From Mesorhizobium sp. NZP2298 (lineage in GTDB: Bacteria; Pseudomonadota; Alphaproteobacteria; Rhizobiales; Rhizobiaceae): a DNA stretch of 64,000 nt. The position numbers and the translations under genes are program-made. Below are positions 55,673 to 64,000 of this stretch, in pieces (the first letter of the stretch is position 1; every line of letters starts with the position of its first letter). The DNA is taken from the NCBI RefSeq assembly GCF_013170825.1, contig NZ_CP033365.1:6584001-6648000 (forward strand), in the 5' to 3' direction. The notes beneath the pieces were generated by a model, which did no database searches, had not been told where the DNA came from, and saw only the letters and a program-made list of their open reading frames with translations.

Positions 55673-56998
55673 TCAGCGGGCAACCCGGTCGAGAAAAGCG
55701 TCGAATGCGGCAGCGACAACGCGCATCGCAAAACGATGCTGCCGCCGTACGCGGACAAAACCCTTTTCGATGTCCACAATCCCGTCCTTGGCAAGCATCG
55801 CCAAGCGTTCAGCTGAATCGAGAAAATGGATTGGATCAGATCCGTGGGCGGCACAGATTGCCGGCACATCGGCCTCGAGATCGCACATTAGTCGCTCGAT
55901 GATTGCGGCTCGCGCGCGGTCTTCGTCGGTGAGACGGTAGCCCTTTGACGTCGCCAGACGGCCAGCTGCGATGTGCCGGCAGTAGGAATCCCGTGTAACC
56001 TCGTTCTGGACGTAGCCCACGCCAACACGCCCGATAGCCGACGCGCCGAAACCGATCAGGGTTTTGCAGGTGTCGGCCGAGTAGCCCAGCGAGTTGCGCC
56101 GCAGGCGACCGGTTTTCTGTGCCAGCGCGAGATCGTCGTCCGGCAAGGCGAAATGGTCGAGCCCGATCTCTCGGTAGCCGGCGGCAATCAGCGTCACGGC
56201 AATGGCCGCATCCTGTTCGGCGCGGGCAGCGCTGCCCGGAAGCGATGCCTCCTCGATGAGGCGCTGATTCTTAATAAAGGACGGAATGTGCGAGTAGCCG
56301 AACACCGCAAGCCGGTTGGGGCGCATGGCGACCGCCGCCCTCGTGGTCTCGACGCAAGACTGCACCGTTTGATGCGGGAGACCAAAGATGAGGTCGAAGT
56401 TGATGCTTGTCACTCCATGCCGACGCAGCATTTCGACGGCAGCCGCCGTCTGCGCCTCACTCTGGACCCGGTTGATCGCTTTTTGAACAGTGGGATCGAA
56501 GCTCTGCACGCCGAGGCTCGCGCGGTTCACGCCGGCTGCTTGCAAGGCTTCGGCCATATCGGCCGTGAACGTGCGTGGATCGATCTCGACGGCGATCGTA
56601 GCTGTTTCCGCAAGCGCAAAGTGGCGGCGCAGGAATTCCGTCAGGGCGAGGAACTCAACTGGCCCCATGAGAGTTGGCGTTCCGCCGCCGAAATGCACAT
56701 CGCTCACGGGCAGCGCCTGCGGCGCGTGCTCCGAGACCAAACGTATCTCGTCACGCAGCGCCGCCAGATAACTAACGATCGGCGCATCATGGCGGGTGAT
56801 GGTGGTGGGGAAGCCGCAATACCAGCACTTTGATCGGCAGAACGGAACGTGCAAGTAGAGTGACGCCGGATCGTTAGCCGGTAGGTTCCTGAGCCATTCC
56901 TCATAAGCGTCGGCGCCGACCGCCCCAGAGAACTCCGCGACAGTCGGATAGATGGTGTACCAAGGCAGGCGGGCTTCGCGATGTTTTGTGGTCTGCAA
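55673..56998 (-). CDS. hemN: Second oxygen-independent coproporphyrinogen III oxidase-like protein
   Basis: 441 residues. The radical SAM motif FCRSKCWYCGF (CX3CX2C) and VHFGGGTPTLMGP are conserved, as are RASLGVQSFDPTVQKAINRV and the C-terminal HemN domain. It differs clearly from the hemN at 39869 (opening WYTIYPTVAEFS against YTSYPTAPHF), so it is a paralogue, not a recent copy. Rhizobia often hold several hemN genes. No FNR-like box was found directly upstream. A remnant of this same gene lies at 60110-60358. Confidence 0.9.
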   Translation of the reverse strand: MQTTKHREARLPWYTIYPTVAEFSGAVGADAYEEWLRNLPANDPASLYLHVPFCRSKCWYCGFPTTITRHDAPIVSYLAALRDEIRLVSEHAPQALPVSDVHFGGGTPTLMGPVEFLALTEFLRRHFALAETATIAVEIDPRTFTADMAEALQAAGVNRASLGVQSFDPTVQKAINRVQSEAQTAAAVEMLRRHGVTSINFDLIFGLPHQTVQSCVETTRAAVAMRPNRLAVFGYSHIPSFIKNQRLIEEASLPGSAARAEQDAAIAVTLIAAGYREIGLDHFALPDDDLALAQKTGRLRRNSLGYSADTCKTLIGFGASAIGRVGVGYVQNEVTRDSYCRHIAAGRLATSKGYRLTDEDRARAAIIERLMCDLEADVPAICAAHGSDPIHFLDSAERLAMLAKDGIVDIEKGFVRVRRQHRFAMRVVAAAFDAFLDRVAR

Positions 56999-57210
56999 CA
57001 GTTACCGTCCCATGTTGTTGCCTTCCATCCTTACCACTGCGCTCTCCTGTGTCTTTGCGCTATATCAGTCCGTTCCGCTTTGGGCCCGATTATTTCGCAG
57101 CGATAGCCCCATTCAGCCTTGGCTGGACAGCGATGGTATGAGCACGCGCTGGTCAGGGACAAGCGCCATGGGTTTCCCGTCGAGACTTTCCCGCACACCG
57201 TTTGGTGTTA

Positions 57211-57235
57211 CTATCCTATCCTATCCTATCCTATC
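57211..57235 (+). repeat. (CTATC)5 pentanucleotide tandem repeat
   Basis: Five exact tandem copies of CTATC followed by CCCTCCC. No gene in phase with it is supported. Such repeats can vary in copy number by slippage. Confidence 0.8.
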
Positions 57236-57904
57236 CCCTCCCTTCAGCGTCCGATGGAACGCAGCATGCCGCATCCGACCAGTCGATTCGGCGTTGGGAC
57301 CAGACTTTTGCTCGCCGGCTGGTGCGTAAGACGGCGTCACGTAGCGATACCTGGCATCTCGATGAGTTCGTCGTATTAATTGCCGGCACGAGGCTTTGGC
57401 CGTGGCGCACCGTCTGTCAGAGCGGGAATTGTGCTCGAGGAGACCGTCCAGGTCCGCCCCTGCCAAGGCTGCAAGCCTGATGAACCAATTTAGAAAGTAG
57501 CGCTACGCCAGGCGCATGATCACCGACAAATCGCGCTCCTGTGGCCCGGCAAAGCGCCGGAGTGAAGCGCAACTCAAGCATCGCTCGCAACTGACAATCG
57601 AGCGAATTCGCATGTGCTTCCGTAAAAACAAAAATGGCCCATGCACGGCTTCCGATTTAGAGAGGGGCTTACAACGGCTCGTCTCGACCCTCCCGCCTTT
57701 CGGAACCACTTTGTCCGGACTAGCTGGAAAGCTGGTGCACCTCGCCACCGCCGAGGTGTGGCCCTTCGCCCTAACGAGGACGCTTACGCCTAGGCATGTC
57801 GGCATCAGTGGGGCATCTCGGCTGACGTACCGAGCGGTGCACTCGCATGATGTCAACAATGTCGAGGCTCAAAACAAACAAAAGCTATCGCCATTGAACG
57901 ATAC

Positions 57905-57920
57905 TGTCGCGAAGCGAACA
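57905..57920. promoter_or_regulatory. NifA-type upstream activator site
   Basis: TGT-N10-ACA (TGTCGCGAAGCGAACA), the NifA binding consensus, ~120 bases before a sigma-54 promoter, which is the usual spacing for NifA activation. Confidence 0.65.
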
Positions 57921-58038
57921 GACGAACCATGTCCGAAACATTTGCTTTTCATGCTCAGCTTGACCCTCAGAGCAAAAAAGGAAACGCAAACCAAGGTCCG
58001 ACGGCAAACTTGAGTGTCAATCGTAGCTTGGTCGTGAG

Positions 58039-58054
58039 GTTGGCACGTCATTTG
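58039..58054 (+). promoter_or_regulatory. Sigma-54 (RpoN) -24/-12 promoter
   Basis: TTGGCACGTCATTTGC matches YTGGCACG-N4-TTGC exactly, with GG and GC ten bases apart. Transcription would start near 58066 and run toward the porin gene at 58353, leaving a ~290-base leader. Confidence 0.8.
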
Positions 58055-58352
58055 CGGGGTGATTTTCGAAGCCGTTGTGACGGTACGCCCGCAGCTATCG
58101 GAGATAATCATGGCGATCGACTCGGAAGTGTTTGATTCCTCCCCGGGCATTTCAAGCAGGTGATATGAGAACAACAACTTATCGTGTTAAAGTATGATTC
58201 AGCTTCATCGCCCCTGTTGTTGAATAATTATTGTGATCCGTGTGTCACACTGCGATAGGCGCAGCGATGTGCATCGTTTTCGATTGTGGGGACAGGAAGG
58301 GCTGGCTCGTTCGTTGACGTCCCGTTCTTCAATATTTGAACGGAGATCAAGA

Positions 58353-59516
58353 ATGAACATCAGGAGCCTCCTGCTCGGCTCAGCTGCGGCCCTGATCGCC
58401 GTTTCCTGTGCCCGAGCCGCCGACGCCATCGTCCTGGCCGAGCCTGAGCCCGTTGAATACGTCAAGATCTGCGACGTTTACGGCGCTGGTTACTACTACA
58501 TCCCCGGCACCGAGACCTGCCTGCGCATCGGCGGCTATATCCGTTACGACATCGGCCTCGGCGATGTCGTATCGTATGACAAAGCTAGAACCACGGATGT
58601 GAAGACTGGCGCGGCCCAGGGCATATGGCAAAACCACACGCGTTTCACATTCAAAACTTGGACCGGGCAAGAGACCGAACTCGGTACATTGCAGACCTAC
58701 ATCGAGACCCGCATGAACTACGGCAAGCACACCGCCTATTCCGGTTCGGACAGTCCTCGATACTATGCCTTCAGCCAAGGCATCACGTTGACTTTCGCCT
58801 GGGTTCAGCTTGGTGGCCTCCGAGTTGGCAAGGACTGGTCCGCCTTCGACATGTTTATTGGCTCCGCGGGCGACGTGCTCAATCAGATGCTTATCCCGTA
58901 CGGCGCCTTCGATACTAATGTGGTTCAGTACTACTTTGACGGCGGTAACGGCTTTTCGGCTGTGGTTTCACTCGAAGAAGGCTCGGGCCTGGTCGGCACC
59001 ATCGACAGCTACGTTCCGCACCTAGTCGGCGGAGTGAAATACACACAACACTGGGGCGCGATCACCGGCGTTGTCGCTTATGATAGCAACTACGAATCGG
59101 TCGCCGGCAAGGTCCGCATCGACGTCGATGTTACCGACCAACTCTCGCTATTCGGAATGTTCGGCTACGGCTCCAGCGGCAAGCTCAACGATGACGTCAC
59201 TAACGCAATCGACGCTCATGGTCGCGGGTTCTACAAAAGTTGGGGCGGTAACTGGGCTTTCTGGGCCGGCGCCACTTACAAGCTCAATGAGACAACTTCG
59301 TTGAATCTTCAGCTCTCGGGTGATCAGCTCAGGAACTATGGAGTCGCTGCAAACGTTGCCTATGCGTTTCTTGCAGATTTCACAATTACAGCCGAGCTCG
59401 ACTATGACCGCTACGGCGACTTCGCCGTCGGCAAGGTCGACCCTTCCATTAGCTGGGCTAATGCCAACAAAAAGAGCAGTGTCGGCGGCATCCTCCGTTT
59501 CGAACGTTCATTCTAA
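58353..59516 (+). CDS. Outer-membrane porin (RopA-like)
   Basis: 387 residues from ATG 58353 (GGAGATC upstream). A signal peptide (MNIRSLLLGSAAALIAVSCA) ends near ARA-AD. The mature protein is Gly/Tyr/aromatic-rich with alternating β strands and ends in Phe (LRFERSF), as outer-membrane barrels do. CDVYGAGYYYIPGTETCLRI is the typical Rhizobiales porin start. It forms general diffusion pores. A NifA/sigma-54 promoter lies ~300 bp upstream, so symbiotic induction is possible. Confidence 0.9.
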   Translation: MNIRSLLLGSAAALIAVSCARAADAIVLAEPEPVEYVKICDVYGAGYYYIPGTETCLRIGGYIRYDIGLGDVVSYDKARTTDVKTGAAQGIWQNHTRFTFKTWTGQETELGTLQTYIETRMNYGKHTAYSGSDSPRYYAFSQGITLTFAWVQLGGLRVGKDWSAFDMFIGSAGDVLNQMLIPYGAFDTNVVQYYFDGGNGFSAVVSLEEGSGLVGTIDSYVPHLVGGVKYTQHWGAITGVVAYDSNYESVAGKVRIDVDVTDQLSLFGMFGYGSSGKLNDDVTNAIDAHGRGFYKSWGGNWAFWAGATYKLNETTSLNLQLSGDQLRNYGVAANVAYAFLADFTITAELDYDRYGDFAVGKVDPSISWANANKKSSVGGILRFERSF

Positions 59517-59559
59517 CGGGAGGAAGAGCTTCATCTCGGTGGCCTCAGGCGGCGAATGA

Positions 59560-60100
59560 CGATTATGGGGGGACCTGCCACGCCTGCGGCAGATAAGCCC
59601 TGACACGTTTGCAATCGGATACAGCTGCGATTAGGGCGCGGCCGATGCCCCGCTTGCCGGGATGTGACAGCTGGTAAAGCGTTGCGGCAGGTTTGCTGGC
59701 GGTCCCGGCGCTTGCGCTGACGCGTGCGGCGCAGTCCGGCGACACGGTGGAGGCCGCCGGCAGATGGGTGGGCGCGTGATCGCCGAAGCAATCGCCGAAC
59801 TCGCCCAGTATCCCAGCTTCGATAACGACTGAATCGGCGGCGACTCAATGCAACCTTGGCTTCCGGAGACCGCGCTGACCGCCGCCGGCCTGACCGCGCT
59901 CGCCGCGCAGGATGCTTCGGACAAGCAAATCACCTGCGTCAAGGCGCCCTTCAAGTCGCTGATCGACCATGTCTTTATCTCGCCCAATCTCGTGCCGTGC
60001 GACCACGATTTCATGATCCTCGCGCTCGACCGAACCATCGAGCGGTTCCTGGAAGTGTCGATCATCGCCCGGTCCTCTTGCGACTGGCCGGGCCTATCGG
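59560..60100 (+). pseudogene. Fragmented sequence with an endonuclease/exonuclease-like piece
   Basis: Between 59848 and ~60090 a rightward frame reads AAQDASDKQITCVKAPFKSL, then IDHVFISPNLVPCDHDFMIL, which resembles the C-terminal end of the endonuclease/exonuclease/phosphatase fold (DHxxxS...DH). The N-terminal part is missing and the frame runs into hemN-derived sequence. Upstream (59560-59840) nothing coherent is seen. Confidence 0.4.
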
Positions 60101-60109
60101 TGAGCGTTA

Positions 60110-60358
60110 GATCCAGAACGAGGTTACACGGGATTCCTACAGCCCGCACATCGCAGCTGGCCGCCTGGCAAAGTCAAAGGGCTACCGTCTCACCGACGAA
60201 GACCGCGGCGAGCCGCAATCATCGAGCGAGGACGAAATAGTGGACAGCGAAGGGTTTTATCCGCATGCGGCAGGAGGATCGCTTTGTGGTTAGCGCTATT
60301 GCTGCGTATTCGATGCTTTTCTCGGCCGGGTTTGCCCGTAGGCACAGCCAAGCAGCGT
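60110..60358 (+). pseudogene. hemN remnant
   Basis: The first part encodes QNEVTRDSYSPHIAAGRLAK and then SKGYRLTDED, nearly the same as residues ~335-368 of the hemN at 55673-56998 (complement). After a break a second part (FIRMRQEDRFVVSAIAAYSM) matches that protein's last ~35 residues in another frame. The middle is deleted. It is in the opposite orientation to the intact gene, so it derives from an inverted duplication or a related lost copy. Confidence 0.75.
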
Positions 60359-60505
60359 GAGGGGAGGCCAGAGGGATAACCAATCGTCGCTAAACGGCAT
60401 GCCCCAGCAAATAACGGCAAGGCGGTAGCGGCGCGCTTGAGCCCCGGTTGAAGTGCTTGGAGTTTTTCCGAATGGGCGAGCGTTGCGACTAATGAAGGCG
60501 TCACA

Positions 60506-62329
60506 TCATTCGACGGTGACTGATTTTGCCAGGTTGCGTGGCTGGTCGAGATCTGTGCCCATGAAGAGCGCCGTGTGGTACGCAAGAAGCTGTATCGGCA
60601 GCGAGAAGATCATCGGCGCGATAATCTCGTCGGTGGCCGGCAGCACGATCGTGTGCATCGTATCGAGTTTCGATGCGGCTGCCCCTTTTCCATCGGTGAT
60701 GAGGATAATGCGCCCTCCGCGGGCGGCCACTTCCTGCATGTTGGAGAGGGTCTTGTCGAAAAAGCGATCATGTGGCGCGATGACGATCACTGGCATGTTC
60801 TCGTCTATCAATGCGATAGGACCGTGCTTCAATTCACCCGCCGCATAGCCTTCGGCGTGGATGTAGGAAATCTCCTTGAGCTTCAGCGCACCCTCCATCG
60901 CCAGTGGGAAATTTGTGCCACGGCCGAGATAAAGGACATGATGACACTTTGACAGTTCGCGCGACAGAAGCTCAATCTCCGGCTGGATGCTGTCCAGTAC
61001 CTGCCTCATGAGGCCCGGCATTTCGGCGAGGCTCTCGACGAGCGCCTGCACCTCATCTTCGGTCACGGTTCCGCGGGCCTTGGCTGCGTGGATGGCGAGT
61101 GCGGCAAGAGCGGCTAGCTGGCAGGTGAAGGCCTTGGTGGAGGCGACGCCGATCTCTGGGCCGGCAAGGATCGGGAAGACCACATCGGCCTCCCGAGCGA
61201 TGGTCGATTCGCGCGCATTGACGACAGCGCCAATTTTCAGCCCAAGCTGCTTGCAGTACCTCAGCGATGCCAGCGTATCGGCGGTTTCGCCCGACTGTGA
61301 AATGAACAGAGCCGCAGACTGCGGCGACAACGGAATCTCGCGATAGCGGAATTCGGATGCAACATCTATTTCGACCGGCAGGCGCGCATAGCGCTCGAAC
61401 CAGTATTTTCCGATCAGCCCGGCGAGATATGCGGTGCCGCAGGCAGAGATCGCCAAGCTCGGGATCTTGGCGAAGTCGATGCCAAAAACCGCATCGGCAC
61501 CATTTTCGATGAAATTGATATAATGACCGAGCGCATCGGCGATGACCTCGGGCTGCTCGAGGATTTCCTTCTCCATGAAGTGGCGATGGCTGCCCTTGTT
61601 GGCCAGAGTGGCCACGGCCACGGAGGTCTGGCGCGGACGCGCGACGGGGTGGCCGTCGTAATCAAAGATATCAGCGCCCGTCCTGCCGACAACGGCCCAG
61701 TCACCGTCGATGAGATAGGTGATTTCATTCGTGAATGGAGCAAGCGCGATCGCGTCGGAGCCCAGGAACATCTCGCCGTCGCCGTGACCGATCGCCAGCG
61801 GTGGTCCATTGCGCGCCGCAATGATGGTCGACGGATCATCCTCAAAGAGGATGGCAAGCGCGTAGGCACCCCTGACGCTTTTCAGCATGGCATGCACCGC
61901 CTCACCACGCCTCATGCCCTCCCGGCGGTGCCTTGCCAAGAGATGCGCAAGGACCTCAGTGTCGGTGTCGGTCTGGAACTCGGCTCCCGTCGCCGCCAAT
62001 TCGTCCTTCAGTTCGGCGAAATTCTCGATGATGCCGTTATGGACGACGGCCACACCATCCGTGAAGTGCGGGTGTGCATTGCGTTCCGTCGGTGGCCCAT
62101 GGGTTGCCCAGCGGGTGTGGGCGATGCCGATGGTACCACCCAGCGGCTCTTCCTTGAGTCTCCTCTCGAGATTGACGAGCTTGCCCTCCGCGCGCCGGCG
62201 GTGCAAGGTGCCCTCGGTGATCGTCGCAATGCCGGCCGAATCATAGCCGCGGTATTCCAGACGCTTCAATGCGTCGACCAGGCGTTCCGACACCGGCTGT
62301 TGCCCAACGATGCCAACAATTCCGCACAT
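60506..62329 (-). CDS. nodM: Glucosamine-6-phosphate synthase (NodM type)
   Basis: 607 residues. N-terminal class II amidotransferase domain with Cys2 nucleophile (MCGIVGIVG) and then two SIS domains (ISACGTAYLAGLIGKYWFER and LGRGTNFPLAMEGALKLKEI). It makes glucosamine-6-phosphate from fructose-6-phosphate and glutamine, the precursor of Nod-factor chitin. It is called nodM rather than housekeeping glmS because a nod box lies ~100 bases upstream in the same direction and because it is on the symbiosis island. Confidence 0.92.
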   Translation of the reverse strand: MCGIVGIVGQQPVSERLVDALKRLEYRGYDSAGIATITEGTLHRRRAEGKLVNLERRLKEEPLGGTIGIAHTRWATHGPPTERNAHPHFTDGVAVVHNGIIENFAELKDELAATGAEFQTDTDTEVLAHLLARHRREGMRRGEAVHAMLKSVRGAYALAILFEDDPSTIIAARNGPPLAIGHGDGEMFLGSDAIALAPFTNEITYLIDGDWAVVGRTGADIFDYDGHPVARPRQTSVAVATLANKGSHRHFMEKEILEQPEVIADALGHYINFIENGADAVFGIDFAKIPSLAISACGTAYLAGLIGKYWFERYARLPVEIDVASEFRYREIPLSPQSAALFISQSGETADTLASLRYCKQLGLKIGAVVNARESTIAREADVVFPILAGPEIGVASTKAFTCQLAALAALAIHAAKARGTVTEDEVQALVESLAEMPGLMRQVLDSIQPEIELLSRELSKCHHVLYLGRGTNFPLAMEGALKLKEISYIHAEGYAAGELKHGPIALIDENMPVIVIAPHDRFFDKTLSNMQEVAARGGRIILITDGKGAAASKLDTMHTIVLPATDEIIAPMIFSLPIQLLAYHTALFMGTDLDQPRNLAKSVTVE

Positions 62330-62425
62330 GTTCTTCTCCGAATTCTTCCCGGCAGCCTTAGCCGACGCAGACGAGGGACGCCGCCCGGCATGCGCTCAGT
62401 TAGAGTCTTCTAATGGAATCCGGTA

Positions 62426-62473
62426 AGTTCGGTAAAATTGATTGTTGGGATAGCCATCATCCACGCCATGGAT
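62426..62473 (-). promoter_or_regulatory. nod box upstream of nodM
   Basis: Reading the complement from 62473, ATCCAT, then GATG, then TATCCCAACAATC and AATTTTACCGAACT follow in the order and spacing of the conserved NodD-binding nod box (ATCCA...GATG...ATCCAAACAATCGATTTTACCAATC). It faces nodM, 97 bases from its start codon. Confidence 0.88.
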
Positions 62474-62767
62474 GAACTAAACCTCAGTCCAATGCGGGTG
62501 ATGTGAACCGGGGCGTACGCTTCCGCCTTCAACGGGCTGCGCATATCATGGCCGGCGCCCTCACCTGCGTTAATAGCATGCAAGCCGGCCGGAGGAGACG
62601 GGGAATACTTGGGCCGAGTGCGAATGGGTAGCCCCAGCGCACTCTCTGATCTCGCCGTTCAATTGTGCGGACGTTGCTTCATGCATCATTCCTCGGGACG
62701 CAATGACTCCTTTCGGCGACGAGAAGCAAACCCTCTTCCGATCCTGGGGCCACGCACCACGTCTTAG

Positions 62768-63412
62768 CTATCCGCATGGGCCGTGCGGCAGGCCGAGAAT
62801 CGGTCGCCACAGTACCGGCCCATTCAGACGTCCCCTCCAGCGGATGCGCAACAGGCTGGCGTGAGAGATCTCGAGAAACCCGGCCACCGCCTCCGTTTTG
62901 CCGACGGGCTGCGGCTTTCCGATGCGCGACAATGGCCACGTTGCGAGGCGAAGGATCCGTTCCATACGCGTATCGGTCACCGTCACGATCCGGGTGAGAT
63001 TGTTGGCCAAGCCGAATTCGATCATGCCGGCGAAGAGCTCGTAGGTTGCTTGGGCAAGGCCGCCTGCCGCCTTGGGCGTTGATGGGGGCAAATCGAGCGC
63101 GAAACGGCTGCTTTCCCATATGTCGGGACTCGCGGGCGCCACAGCTTCACCCAGCAGCGCCGGGAATGTGTCGCGCAACATGGTCGGCCCAGTGGTTGGC
63201 AAGAGGCGCACGCAGCCACGAATTCGCCAATCGGATCCCTTGAGCAGCAGATAGACAGGCTTCAAGTCGTCAAAGGTGTCTGTTTCCATTTCGCCTCCGG
63301 TCTGAACTTCCCAATCGAGCCTCTCCTTGAAAACCCGATATCTGAGCCCGTGCATCTCTTTGAGCTCGCCTGCGAATTCGCTGTAGAGGCCAGGTGTGAT
63401 CAGCTGAATCAT
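62768..63412 (-). CDS. LuxI-type N-acyl-homoserine lactone synthase
   Basis: 214 residues from ATG 63412; the frame stays open to 63907 without family similarity. RYRVFKERLDWEV, EMETDTFDD, GCVRLLPTTGPTMLRDTFP and ESSRFALD carry the family's conserved Arg, Phe, Trp, Asp and Arg residues. It makes an AHL signal from SAM and acyl-ACP. TraI-type synthases control transfer of symbiosis ICEs, and the trb cluster is in this window. No luxR gene or lux-type box was found nearby. Confidence 0.88.
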   Translation of the reverse strand: MIQLITPGLYSEFAGELKEMHGLRYRVFKERLDWEVQTGGEMETDTFDDLKPVYLLLKGSDWRIRGCVRLLPTTGPTMLRDTFPALLGEAVAPASPDIWESSRFALDLPPSTPKAAGGLAQATYELFAGMIEFGLANNLTRIVTVTDTRMERILRLATWPLSRIGKPQPVGKTEAVAGFLEISHASLLRIRWRGRLNGPVLWRPILGLPHGPCG

Positions 63413-63729
63413 TCGTCGCCTCCGTGCGGGTTGTGTTCCCGCCATCGAAGGGCAAAGCGCACAGCGATGCAGCCTGTGGACGTTTACAGCTATCCTCGCG
63501 GAAGGATCCGGATCTCGCCTGACCGGAGGCAGCCAGCCTGGCAACCGCATGGATCGTCCGAACGCGAGCTTTGCTTGGCATTTTCCAGATGGAAGGTCCC
63601 CTTGCCCTTTGAGACCTGCTTTCCAAGGCGTATTCGCGAGTTTTATCCATGCCTTTATGGTCTTGGAGAGCGTGGCGGGCAGGCTACACAGTGGGTGGCC
63701 GAGAGGTCGGGAATCAGTTGGAATGGAGG
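63413..63729. other. Intergenic stretch upstream of the luxI gene
   Basis: No supported gene. Should contain the leftward luxI promoter; no dyad like a tra/lux box was recognised. Confidence 0.45.
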
Positions 63730-64000
63730 AATTCGTCTCGCCAAAGAGGGGATCCTTTGCAATGCACTGCCTGCCCGACACTCCCGCTTCAACGTTACGC
63801 GCCACATACCGCCGAGTAACAGCCGGACCGGCGACGCGGCTGTGCTGGTTGTTGGCCTGATCAGCGGCGGCACGGTGAATCTGAGCCACGTCGCCAGCCA
63901 TTTCCACGGACCGGCGAGCGTAGCCTCCAACGATCGCCGGCGGCGACGCTTCTTCCAGTTTACCAGTTCGACGAGGACTGGCTGGCGTGTACGCTGGTGG
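63730..64000 (+). pseudogene. IS4-like transposase fragment, frameshifted and cut by the window edge
   Basis: From about 63775 a rightward frame reads NVTRHIPPSNSRTGDAAVLV, then GLISGGTVNLSHVASHFHGP and VASNDRRRRRFFQF, close to the N-terminus of IS4-type transposases. Near 63962 the match shifts by one base to VYQFDEDWLACTLV, so there is a frameshift. No inverted repeat was found at its left side. Confidence 0.55.

Larger units (their letters stand above)
57000..58352. other. Long stretch without a supported gene, carrying regulatory sites
   Basis: Frames here lack starts and family patterns; a 165-codon frame at 57516-58013 is unsupported. The stretch holds a pentanucleotide repeat, a NifA-type activator site and a sigma-54 promoter, listed separately. 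Confidence 0.5.

Noticed and set aside
57211..57235. CRISPR-like array
   Set aside because: The unit is five bases long with no spacers and no cas genes in the window; it is a simple tandem repeat.
57516..58013. 165-codon rightward frame
   Set aside because: No ribosome site or family similarity, and it overlaps the NifA-type site; composition resembles chance coding.
62330..62767. Additional small genes between nodM and luxI
   Set aside because: Only short, inconsistent frames; the supported element is the nod box.

Overview
The window reads as a Mesorhizobium-type alphaproteobacterial chromosome (Rhizobiales) crossing the left edge of a symbiosis island. The evidence is high GC, a conserved murA–hisD–infA–maf–yacG block, a tRNA-Phe followed at once by a P4-type tyrosine integrase, and beyond it fixNOPQ/fixGHIS, an FnrN-type regulator, hemN genes, a Trb-type conjugation cluster, a glmS/nodM gene preceded by a recognisable nod box, and a LuxI-type synthase. 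This matches what is known of ICEMlSym-like elements integrated at phe-tRNA. The species cannot be fixed from the sequence alone.

Layout. 1–18.4 kb is chromosomal. It holds a BTAD-type regulator cut by the window edge, a truncated DMT transporter, a DUF1194 protein, an aldo/keto reductase, a lone P-loop protein, tRNA-Thr, the murA–hisD–infA housekeeping block, and a sugar-uptake locus (ROK repressor, SGNH hydrolase, ABC importer, GH4 glycosidase) with AAGTCA-type operators. 18.4–20.0 kb holds tRNA-Phe (att) and intS. 20.3–27.6 kb is an accessory cassette made of two divergent operons that meet at an XRE-type HTH gene. The leftward operon carries an ATP-grasp/PEP-synthase-like protein, a small coiled-coil protein and a dGTPase. 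The rightward operon carries an OGG-like DNA glycosylase, a small protein with a Gly-rich N-terminus, a PfkB-kinase/nucleoside-deoxyribosyltransferase fusion, a QueC-like enzyme and a SagB-like nitroreductase. This is the best candidate in the window for an undescribed system. I read it as a nucleotide- and 7-deazaguanine-centred conflict system that shares OGG and QueC with type IV CBASS but has no CD-NTase.

28.0–30.0 kb holds a Fic AMPylase with repeated ATCGGCCAA motifs upstream, then a broken second copy of the integrase C-terminal half. The accessory cassette is therefore bracketed by integrase sequence. 30.2–41.2 kb is the microaerobic respiration block (fixS, fixI, fixH, fixG, then fixP, fixQ, fixO, fixN, all leftward; hemerythrin; fnrN; hemN), with FNR-like boxes before fixG, fixN and hemN. 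41.7–53.7 kb is the leftward conjugation cluster traG–RHH–trbBCDEJLFGI–DUF2274. 53.7–64 kb is decayed symbiosis-island DNA with a second hemN, a porin, a NifA/sigma-54 promoter, a hemN remnant, nodM with its nod box, a luxI gene and a frameshifted transposase fragment at the right edge.

The fix genes, hemN and fnrN together support cbb3-oxidase respiration and heme synthesis at low oxygen in nodules. nodM supplies glucosamine-6-phosphate for Nod factor. intS, trb/traG and possibly luxI serve transfer of the element. The cassette beside the integrase sits where defence cargo is often found.
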